From positions 1 through 24,172 of the IMG/VR virus record IMGVR_UViG_3300038701_003109: a stretch of 24,172 nt of DNA. One strand, given 5' to 3'. The DNA comes from a virus. Positions within the stretch are counted from its first letter, which is position 1. Each line of letters opens with the position of its first letter. The translations under genes were made by a program, and so were the position numbers. This document shows, one piece after another, positions 6,442 through 12,682 of this stretch. The notes under the pieces are model-generated. The model saw only the letters and a program-made list of their open reading frames with translations. It ran no database searches and had not been told where the DNA came from.

Positions 6442-6899
6442 GCGCCTTCGTCGGAATTTTTCGCGCCGTTCACCTCGGCCCCGGTCAGCGTGTAGCCGAT
6501 CAGGTCGATGAAGCTGTCCTCGTGCTGCGGGCTCTCGATCAGGCGCGCCTCCTTCATGAGGCGCATAAGCGGCGACACATCCTCCGCGGTCAGCGAGATG
6601 CTGTGCCCGGCGGCCTGCAGCCACGCGGTCCACAGCAGCGCGATCCGGTTGAAATTGTCCTCGGGCTTGCCGTAGGCCCCGCGGCGCGCGCCCGCGACGA
6701 TGGCCTTGGCCTTGTCCGCCAGAAACGCCTTGGGGTGCTCGCGGTGCGCGGGCGAGGCGAGCGCGACACGCGCCTTTTCAGCGAGGTTGCACGCCGCGGC
6801 GGTGTTGGAGCCGAGGCGCATCGTGCGCGCCTCGTGCTCAGCGAGGTCTTGGAGGACAAGGGCCTCCCCGTCAGTAAGGGCGATGACGCGGGTGGTCAT
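6438..6899 (-). CDS. DUF6378 domain protein
   Basis: The C-terminal half (about residues 70-143) matches the DUF6378 pattern: YGKPEDNFNRIALLW (76-90), an LMRLMKEARL segment (111-120) and HEDSFIDLIGY (126-136). The acidic and aromatic positions resemble all-helical nucleotide pyrophosphatase folds of the MazG kind, which would suit nucleotide-pool control, but this link is tentative. The first 65 residues are a separate helical region. The ATG at 6899 follows a strong AAGGAG site after the RusA stop. It sits between the resolvase and helicase genes. Confidence 0.78.
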   Translation of the reverse strand: MTTRVIALTDGEALVLQDLAEHEARTMRLGSNTAAACNLAEKARVALASPAHREHPKAFLADKAKAIVAGARRGAYGKPEDNFNRIALLWTAWLQAAGHSISLTAEDVSPLMRLMKEARLIESPQHEDSFIDLIGYTLTGAEVNGAKNSDEGA

Positions 6900-6918
6900 G
6901 GTCCGGTTCTCCTTGGGG

Positions 6919-7395
6919 TCAGCCGAGCGCGTCGGCTTTGGGCTTCGCGGCCAGGTAGGCCTCGGGGTGGGCGCGGTGGTGCTCGACCAGGTCGCACGGG
7001 CCGAACACGATCCGGGACAGGGGCCGACGGCCGTAGAACTTGCGCACGCGGCCGTCGATGATCTGGCCGTCGTCCACCCACGCGATCTGGTTCAGCGCGT
7101 CGATCACCTTGCCGAGGTTGTCCCAATCGGGCTTCCCAAGCGGGGCCTCGGCGCCGGCCAGGCACGCCTCGCGGCGCTTCTTCGACCACGACTTTGCGAT
7201 CGGCATGACCAGCCGCATGTCGACCGCCAGCGGCCCCTCGAGCGGGTGCAAACCGGCCATGGCCTCTTGCGCCATGTCGTTCAGCACCGCCTCGTAGTTC
7301 CGGGTCTTCTCGGGCGTGAAGGCCGCGCCGGTCGCGCGGTTGAACCGCGGGCGGCCCTTGGCGACCGGGACGCCCAGCACCAGGATCTCGATCAT
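6919..7395 (-). CDS. RusA-like Holliday junction resolvase
   Basis: A 158-aa protein of the RusA family, which cuts four-way DNA junctions as a dimer. The N-terminus IEILVLGVPVAKGRPRF matches the family. The catalytic segment is KPDWDNLGKVIDALN, with D90, D92 and K96 matching E. coli RusA D70, D72 and K76. WVDDGQI (D108/D109) supplies the third acidic position. Length is slightly above the bacterial protein. The start is the ATG at 7395, overlapping the regulator stop as ATGA; the longer reading to 7569 runs through the regulator gene. It likely resolves recombination intermediates of replicating phage DNA. Confidence 0.92.
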   Translation of the reverse strand: MIEILVLGVPVAKGRPRFNRATGAAFTPEKTRNYEAVLNDMAQEAMAGLHPLEGPLAVDMRLVMPIAKSWSKKRREACLAGAEAPLGKPDWDNLGKVIDALNQIAWVDDGQIIDGRVRKFYGRRPLSRIVFGPCDLVEHHRAHPEAYLAAKPKADALG

Positions 7396-7604
7396 GCCAG
7401 GTACGGCGCGACCGAGACGGGGGCGCCGCGCTCCATCTCCAGCACGGCCAGCAGCGTCAGCACCCACCCGGGCGGGACGCCGCGGCTGGACCATTTCTGG
7501 ATGTTCGCCTCGCTCGGCCCGGCCCCGTAGGACTGCAGCAGCGCAGCGGCGCTTCGCACCCCGCCGCACTCGACCTCCATGAATTTCTTGCCGTCGACTT
7601 CCAT
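7392..7604 (-). CDS. Small helix-turn-helix regulator, Cro/CI-like
   Basis: A 70-aa protein with a probable helix-turn-helix at about residues 16-55 (VRSAAALLQSYGAGPSEANIQKW, then GVPPGWVLTLLAVLEME). The pattern of a small helix, a turn, then IQKWSSRGVPPGW is typical of small phage Cro-like DNA-binding proteins. The start is the ATG at 7604 with a GGAG site; upstream in-frame codons to 7694 would read through the promoter. It is the first gene of the early operon and faces the integrase unit across the control region, so it probably binds the operator-like sites there. No separate full-length CI repressor is in the window. Confidence 0.72.
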   Translation of the reverse strand: MEVDGKKFMEVECGGVRSAAALLQSYGAGPSEANIQKWSSRGVPPGWVLTLLAVLEMERGAPVSVAPYLA

Positions 7605-7628
7605 CCGGGCCTCCGTTCTTCCGCCATC

Positions 7629-7657
7629 TACATAGACAGCCTGTCCGGGCGCGTCAA
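7629..7657 (-). promoter_or_regulatory. Putative early promoter for the regulator and RusA operon
   Basis: On the minus strand TTGACG (7652-7657) is followed after exactly 17 bases by TATGTA (7629-7634). Transcription would begin near 7622, giving a leader of about 18 bases with a GGAG ribosome-binding site before the ATG at 7604. The spacer contains the palindrome GACAG-C-CTGTC. Confidence 0.65.
7635..7645. promoter_or_regulatory. Operator-like palindrome 1
   Basis: A perfect 5-1-5 inverted repeat, GACAGCCTGTC, inside the spacer of the leftward promoter. It shares the form GAC-N5-GTC with the second site 25 bp away (centre to centre). A repressor bound here would block the leftward promoter. 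Confidence 0.5.
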
Positions 7658-7676
7658 CGGACGATTTGTCCTTGAC
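7653..7676. promoter_or_regulatory. Operator-like site 2 within an inverted repeat linking both -35 boxes
   Basis: GTCAACGGAC and GTCCTTGAC form an imperfect inverted repeat around a 5-base centre. Its core, GACGATTTGTC (7660-7670), has the same GAC-N5-GTC form as site 1. The outer arms contain the TTGAC of both divergent promoters, so a protein bound at the centre could affect both directions. Confidence 0.5.
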
Positions 7677-7707
7677 GGCGGGAAATTCGTACATACATTG
7701 GCCTCAC
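7672..7707 (+). promoter_or_regulatory. Putative promoter of the integrase unit
   Basis: TTGACG (7672-7677), a 16-base spacer and TACATT (7694-7699). Transcription would start near 7706. The ribosome-binding site AAGGAGG (7715-7721) and the ATG at 7729 follow. The 20 bases at 7688-7707 closely resemble the helicase promoter. Confidence 0.55.
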
Positions 7708-7728
7708 ATCAACGAAGGAGGCCGAAGA

Positions 7729-8001
7729 ATGACCAAGGATTACGAAGTGCTCGACACGCACCATATGGGGGCGGGGCTCACCGACATCTCGACCGCGGTG
7801 GAGGCCGCCCTGCGTTCGGGCGCCAGCTCCTGCGATGTCCGGGGTTGCGCCGAGGAATTGCGCTGCACCGTCGATGCCTTGGTGGAGGCCGTCGGCGCGC
7901 TGGTGGAGATGCTGGCCGAGGAGGATCGCATCACGCAGTCCGATGTCGAAAGGCTGCTCGGGTACGGGTTCGAGGTGCGCGTCAAGGGGGCCGAGGGATG
8001 A
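7729..8001 (+). CDS. Small acidic protein upstream of integrase (90 aa)
   Basis: Not recognised. The protein is acidic and largely helical, with AELRCTVDALVEAVGALVEMLAEE-type heptad spacing around residues 40-66 and three cysteines in SSCDVRGCAEELRC. It has a strong AAGGAGG site 7 bases before the ATG at 7729, and its stop overlaps the integrase start as ATGA. A longer reading from 7666 would begin inside the promoter. Being first in the integrase unit, it could be a recombination directionality factor or a regulator of lysogeny, but no DNA-binding motif is evident. Confidence 0.72.
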   Translation: MTKDYEVLDTHHMGAGLTDISTAVEAALRSGASSCDVRGCAEELRCTVDALVEAVGALVEMLAEEDRITQSDVERLLGYGFEVRVKGAEG

Positions 8002-9026
8002 CCCCCAAGCTGATCCGCCAGAAGAACGCCATGTTCTACGCCGTCTGGTCCGAAGACGGCCGGTCGAAGCGCCGCAGCCTGCGGACCTCCGACCGCGAGA
8101 TCGCCGAGGTTCGCTTCGCCGATTGGCTGCGGGACCGGCGCGCGCCCGCCGCGCAGAGCAGCCCCGTGACCGCCGCCGACGCCTGGGCGGCCTACGTCAC
8201 CACGAAGAACGCCTCGGCGGCCGGGCGTCATGCGTGGGGCAACCTGTCGCGCGCGTTCGGCGAGAAACGGGTCGACCGCACCCGCCCCGCCGACGCGCTC
8301 GCCTACCTGCGCGCCCGGGAGGCCGGGCGGATCGGGAGGCCCGCGGTCGCCTCGACCGTCCGCAAGGAACTGGCGTGGCTGCAGGCGGTCCTGAACAACG
8401 CCGCGGCGCTGGGCCTCGTCCCGGCCTCCGCGGTGCCGCGCTTCCCGCTCCCGCCCGCGGCGGCCCCGCGCAGCCGGTGGCTGACCCGGGACGAGATCAA
8501 CCGCCTGCTGGCCGAGGCGTCGGCCCTCCGCCCGGGCGGGCGGCTGACGCGGCTGGAGCGGTTCGCCCGGATCGCGCTGGAGACCGGCGCTCGGAAGACG
8601 GCCGTTCTGGAACTGACCTGGGACCGCGTGGACCTCGGCGCTGGGGTGATCCACTTCGCCGTCGAGGGCGAGGCCTATTCGAAGAAGCGCCGCGCCAGCG
8701 TCCCGATCTCGGCGGCGCTGCGCCCGGTGCTGGAGCAGGCGCAGCGCGAGGCGACCGGCCCCCTGGTCATGGACACGCCGAGCGACATCTGGCGGCAGTT
8801 CACCCGCTGCGCGGCCCGCGCCGGGCTGGCGGACGTGACGCCGCACACGCTGCGGCACACCGCCGCGACGCACATGGCCCGGGGCGGCGTGCCGCTGTGG
8901 CAGATCGCGAAGATCCTCGGGAACACTCTGGCCGTGGTCGAGGCTACCTACGCCAAATGGGCCCCCGACGACGCCGCCGGGACGGTGGACCACATCTCGA
9001 GAGGAAATCAGCAAAATGTCGCGTAA
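7998..9026 (+). CDS. int: Tyrosine recombinase (phage integrase)
   Basis: A 342-aa tyrosine integrase for site-specific integration and excision. The N-terminal part (about 1-50) is an arm-binding-like region with WSEDGRSKRRSLRTSDREIAE. A core-binding SAM-like domain follows (about 55-145). The catalytic domain shows R199 (ETGARKTAVLELTW), K229/K230 before RRASVPIS, and H283 with R286 (TPHTLRHTAATHM). LGNTLAVVEATYAKW then carries the nucleophile Y318. The second catalytic histidine, usually in LGH, is N309 here. The start overlaps the upstream stop as ATGA. It lies between the early and late operons, with phage genes on both sides. Confidence 0.95.
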   Translation: MTPKLIRQKNAMFYAVWSEDGRSKRRSLRTSDREIAEVRFADWLRDRRAPAAQSSPVTAADAWAAYVTTKNASAAGRHAWGNLSRAFGEKRVDRTRPADALAYLRAREAGRIGRPAVASTVRKELAWLQAVLNNAAALGLVPASAVPRFPLPPAAAPRSRWLTRDEINRLLAEASALRPGGRLTRLERFARIALETGARKTAVLELTWDRVDLGAGVIHFAVEGEAYSKKRRASVPISAALRPVLEQAQREATGPLVMDTPSDIWRQFTRCAARAGLADVTPHTLRHTAATHMARGGVPLWQIAKILGNTLAVVEATYAKWAPDDAAGTVDHISRGNQQNVA

Positions 9027-9099
9027 GATCAGTAAGTTGCAGTCCGTTTGGGCCGGGAAGGAAATCGCCGGCGCTCAGGCCGTCGGGCCCACCTCGTGA
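9016..9099 (+). CDS. Possible 27-aa ORF after integrase
   Basis: The ORF MSRKISKLQSVWAGKEIAG and onward starts at the ATG at 9016, inside the last codons of the integrase. A weak AGAGG-like site precedes it. Its TGA overlaps the GTG of the next gene as GTGA. The basic peptide has no known match. The neat overlap suggests a leader that couples translation to the next gene; it may also be chance. Confidence 0.35.
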   Translation: MSRKISKLQSVWAGKEIAGAQAVGPTS

Positions 9100-9476
9100 C
9101 CGACGAAATCGACTGGCTCGGGCTCGCGAACAAGCACCACGCCGCGCGCCAGCCCGGCGCCAGACGACGGCGCCCGTCCACGCCCGGCTCGCCCCTGCGC
9201 GCTGCCCGGGACAATGGCCACCGCGTGTTCGACGTGATCTGGAAGCGCGGCTACATGAGCCGGGCCGAGGCTTACCGTTGGCTGGCGCGAGAGATGGGGA
9301 TGCCTGCCGATGACTGCCATTTCGGGATGATGACCGCCGCCGAGTGCAAGCGCGCCGAGGGCTTGGCGCAGGCCTTCGTGGAGGCCCGTTACGCGGAGAC
9401 CGCGAAGCGGCGCCGGGATCGCGTCGCCCGGCGGGCGGAAGCACGGCTGGCGAAGAAAATCGAGCGCGGGGGCTAG
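9096..9476 (+). CDS. DUF3268-like protein lacking the zinc ribbon
   Basis: The section VFDVIWKRGYMSRAEAYRWLAREMGMPADDCHFGMMTAAECKR (residues 44-86) matches the C-terminal half of DUF3268, the phage 'zinc-finger-containing domain' family, in which F-x-x-(L/I)WK, AYxWLA and CHxGM are conserved. The N-terminal CPYC zinc ribbon of that family is absent and is replaced by a short Arg-rich stretch near residue 21-27. The C-terminus is a long basic helix. The start is taken as the GTG at 9096; a TTG at 9048 in the same frame would add 16 basic residues. The stop TAG overlaps the stop of the converging late gene. Function unknown. Confidence 0.65.
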   Translation: MTDEIDWLGLANKHHAARQPGARRRRPSTPGSPLRAARDNGHRVFDVIWKRGYMSRAEAYRWLAREMGMPADDCHFGMMTAAECKRAEGLAQAFVEARYAETAKRRRDRVARRAEARLAKKIERGG

Positions 9477-12400
9477 TCGCCCCCGGCCAGTTCCGCCTCC
9501 ACCTCCGCATTCGTCTCGTCCAGCGCCTGCACGAGCCACGGCAGGCGCTGGCCGTACCGCTGCACGACGGAGCGCCGCACGTTGCCGTAGGAGGCCGGGT
9601 TGTACTTCTCCAGCAGCAGCGCGGTCAGCTCGGGGTCGTTCGCCATCTCGGCCACGAGTTCCCCGATGGCCCCCGCCCGGCGGCTGGCCTGCAGCCTGCG
9701 CAGGCCGGTCGAAGCCAGGTCCACGACGGCGATGGTGGGCGAGAGCTGCCCGCGGTTCACCGACCGGATGCGGGACGCGATCGAGGCCGGGGTCAGCGCC
9801 GCGTCGTAGGCGGAGGCGTTCAGGCCCTGCGCCGAGCCGGAGCCGCGCTGGCCCTGCTTCGCCGCCAGATCGGCGCCGCGTAGCGCCGAGAGCACCGACT
9901 TGATGTCCTCCAACTGCTCCGGGTTGTCGGCCCACAGTTCCCTCGCGACCGCCGCGGTCTTCTCCTCGCCAAGGCGCGCCTCCAGCGTGTGCGGGTTGTA
10001 GCGCGGCACCCCGGCCTGCGACTGCCGCGACATCTGGCCCTCCGACATGAGCCGGTCGAAGAACGCCTTGCGGAGATCGCCGCGCGCCGTATCGGTCCCG
10101 GCGCGCCCGATGAGCGCCCGGGCCGCGCCGCCGGGATCCTTGGCGGCGAGCACCGTGCCGATGGCCGCGGCGGGCTGGTCCTCGGGATAGGCCAGGAACT
10201 TGCCCTCCGGGGTCGGGCCGCCCGGGGACAGCGCCTTGGCCGTGGCCTCGGCCTCCTTGGCGGCGGCGGTCGAGGCGGCGGACGCCGCGCCGGCCGCTTC
10301 CAGGTTGGCCCGGAGCTCGGGGAATTCGGCCAGTACGACGCCGCGCTCGCCCAGATACCGCTCCAGTTGCTGCGGCTTGTCCGCCAGCCCCCGGCGCTGC
10401 ACATCGGCCATGATGTCGTCCGCGATCGCGGCGCGCACGCGCGGGTCGCCTCCCGCCTCCCGCATGAGCGCGGTGAAGCCCTCGGTCCGGCCCGCGTCGG
10501 GCTGCACGAATTTCCGGGGGACGCCGCTGTCCGGGGCTGCGTACCCGCCGCCGGGCCGCTCCCGCAGCGCCGCCGCGATGTCGGTGCCCGGGCGCTCGAA
10601 CCGGTCCGCGACATCGCGCCGGGCCGCCGCTGCAAGCCCGAGGATGTCCGCGGCCTGCGGGTTGCCCGCGAGGGCGCCGGGCAGCGTGCGGTCGATAGCC
10701 TCCCGATACCCGCCGAACACGCGCTGCCCCGGGGGGTCGTTCGCCGCCTGCGCGGAGCGGACCCGCTGACCGAGGGTCGAGCGCGCGTCGAGGATGTCGC
10801 CGAGCGGCACCGGCGCGGCAGGGGTCGACGGCTCCGGCGGGGTGGCGAGGCCGCGCATGATACCCGGCTCCGGCGCCGGGTATTCCGCGCGGGTGAATGG
10901 CCCGAGGGCGCGGGTCGCGGCGTCCAGCGCGTCCGCGAACGGCTCGGGGCTGACCGCGACGTTCAGCTCGCGGAGCTGGTCGTACAGCCCGTCCACCTGC
11001 GCCTGCGCGGCGCGGTAGGCGTCCTCGAGCCCCGCGCGGATCTCCGCCCCGCGGGCGGAAGCGTCGCCCATGCCCGGCGCGATGCTGGCCCGCGCATCCT
11101 CCAGCGCCGCGGCGGCCTGGTCGCGCGCGGCTTCGGCCCGTGCGATTTCCGCCGCCACCCCGGCCTGTACGTCGGCCCGGGCCCGCGCGGGGTCGCCGGA
11201 CTGCTCGAAACCGGCCATCCGGTTCGCGATGGCGACATCGTTGCTCGCCTGCCGGCCCACCGAAGCGCCCGGCGCGCCGATGTCGGCGGAGCGCACCAGC
11301 GCGCCCAGCGTGGGGTCGGACAGCCGGTCGGCGATGTCGGCCCGGAAGCCCGGCACCGCGCGCTCGACCGGCGTTTCAGCGCGCAGCGCGCGGGCGAGGC
11401 CGCGCGTGTCGTTCGAGCCGACCTCCTCGAGCTGGCGCCCGAACGCGGTCGAGTTGCGCAGCAGCCGCTCGACCGCGGCCTGCTCCACGACACGACCGCC
11501 ACCGCGGCCCAGCAGGACGTTGGCCAGGTCTCCCCCAGCCCGGGCGAGGCCCATGGTCCCGGCGGCCCCGAGGCCGCCGAGCGTGGACCCGACGAGATCG
11601 GCGGTCAGGCTGCCCGGTGCGACTTCGTTGGCCGCGCCCGCGCCGAGACCCGCGCCGAGGCCAAGCGCCGTTTCCGCGCCGATGGCCGCCGCGGGCGAGC
11701 GGGCCATGGCCTGCTCCGCGGTCGCGACGACGCGCGCGGGGATGCTGGACGTGCGCGAGATCAGCACGTCGTCGGCGCGGCGCGCCAGTTCTGCGCGGCC
11801 CGCGGCGCGGGCCTCGGCGCCGGTTGCGGCCCGGCCGGATGCGCGCGCAGCATCCGCGAAGCCGCGCGCTTTGCCCACTGCGGAGGCCATGGGGCCGCCC
11901 GCGAGCAGCGCGGTCGCGCTAAGTTCTTCGCCGGCGCGCGCCAGGACGCGCTCGGCCGCGTTCTGCGGCCGATACTCGTCGTAGCCGAGGCGCATGAGCC
12001 GCCCCACCGCCCCGGGCTCTGCGGCCGCGCTCGCCGCGGCGCCCGATGCTTCGTCCAGCCCGAGCGCCGACAGGATCTCGGCCGCGCCGCGCGTCGCCAG
12101 ATTGTAGGGCGAGACTTCCACGCCCGCCTCGGCGAGGCCGGTAATCGGACGGCTCGTACCCGCGCCGAAGGCGCTGACGAGACCGCCCAGCGTCGAGGGC
12201 GGCTCGGGTGCGACCGGGGGCGGGGCGGCGTAAGGCGTGACGCCCGGCGGCAGCGGCGCGGCCTCCGCGACCGGGAGCGGGGCCGTATCCACGCCAAGGC
12301 CGGGCGCGCGCTGCACGCCCTGCGGCGGAAAGGCCGTCGCGGGGGTCGGGCCCTGCCGGGCCATGAGGGGCGGCGCGCTGGGCGCCGCGCCCGCGCCGCG

Positions 12401-12682
12401 CACCAGGTCCAGCACCCGCTCCGGGTCGGGGCCGGGCGGGGCCGGGCGCACAACGCCCTGCGCGTCCGCCGCGGGCCCGGGGATCGCCGGCGTTGCGCTG
12501 GGCGCGGGCGGGGCGGCGAGTGCGGGCGGGGCGGCCCCGACCTGCGGGGCCTGCTCGGGCGCGGCGCGCATCTGCCCGCGGGCCGCTGCGGTCTCCTGCG
12601 CGGCGACGCGATCCATCACCTCGTCGGGCGTGCCATCGGGGAACTCCAGGACCGTTCCGTCGAACAGCTCTATCTCGATCAT
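9473..12682 (-). CDS. Large internal virion (ejection) protein
   Basis: A 1069-aa, Ala- and Arg-rich protein, last gene of the late operon. The N-terminus IEIELFDGTVLEFPDGTPDEVMDR matches a short domain seen at the start of many podophage internal or ejected proteins. A low-complexity Pro/Ala region follows (about 40-165), then Gly/Ala-rich helices that could insert in membranes (about 255-390), then long helical regions. By position, size and N-terminus it should be packaged in the capsid and ejected to form the DNA channel across the cell envelope, like T7 gp16. No transglycosylase motif was recognised. The ATG at 12682 overlaps the previous stop as ATGA. Confidence 0.72.
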   Translation of the reverse strand: MIEIELFDGTVLEFPDGTPDEVMDRVAAQETAAARGQMRAAPEQAPQVGAAPPALAAPPAPSATPAIPGPAADAQGVVRPAPPGPDPERVLDLVRGAGAAPSAPPLMARQGPTPATAFPPQGVQRAPGLGVDTAPLPVAEAAPLPPGVTPYAAPPPVAPEPPSTLGGLVSAFGAGTSRPITGLAEAGVEVSPYNLATRGAAEILSALGLDEASGAAASAAAEPGAVGRLMRLGYDEYRPQNAAERVLARAGEELSATALLAGGPMASAVGKARGFADAARASGRAATGAEARAAGRAELARRADDVLISRTSSIPARVVATAEQAMARSPAAAIGAETALGLGAGLGAGAANEVAPGSLTADLVGSTLGGLGAAGTMGLARAGGDLANVLLGRGGGRVVEQAAVERLLRNSTAFGRQLEEVGSNDTRGLARALRAETPVERAVPGFRADIADRLSDPTLGALVRSADIGAPGASVGRQASNDVAIANRMAGFEQSGDPARARADVQAGVAAEIARAEAARDQAAAALEDARASIAPGMGDASARGAEIRAGLEDAYRAAQAQVDGLYDQLRELNVAVSPEPFADALDAATRALGPFTRAEYPAPEPGIMRGLATPPEPSTPAAPVPLGDILDARSTLGQRVRSAQAANDPPGQRVFGGYREAIDRTLPGALAGNPQAADILGLAAAARRDVADRFERPGTDIAAALRERPGGGYAAPDSGVPRKFVQPDAGRTEGFTALMREAGGDPRVRAAIADDIMADVQRRGLADKPQQLERYLGERGVVLAEFPELRANLEAAGAASAASTAAAKEAEATAKALSPGGPTPEGKFLAYPEDQPAAAIGTVLAAKDPGGAARALIGRAGTDTARGDLRKAFFDRLMSEGQMSRQSQAGVPRYNPHTLEARLGEEKTAAVARELWADNPEQLEDIKSVLSALRGADLAAKQGQRGSGSAQGLNASAYDAALTPASIASRIRSVNRGQLSPTIAVVDLASTGLRRLQASRRAGAIGELVAEMANDPELTALLLEKYNPASYGNVRRSVVQRYGQRLPWLVQALDETNAEVEAELAGGD

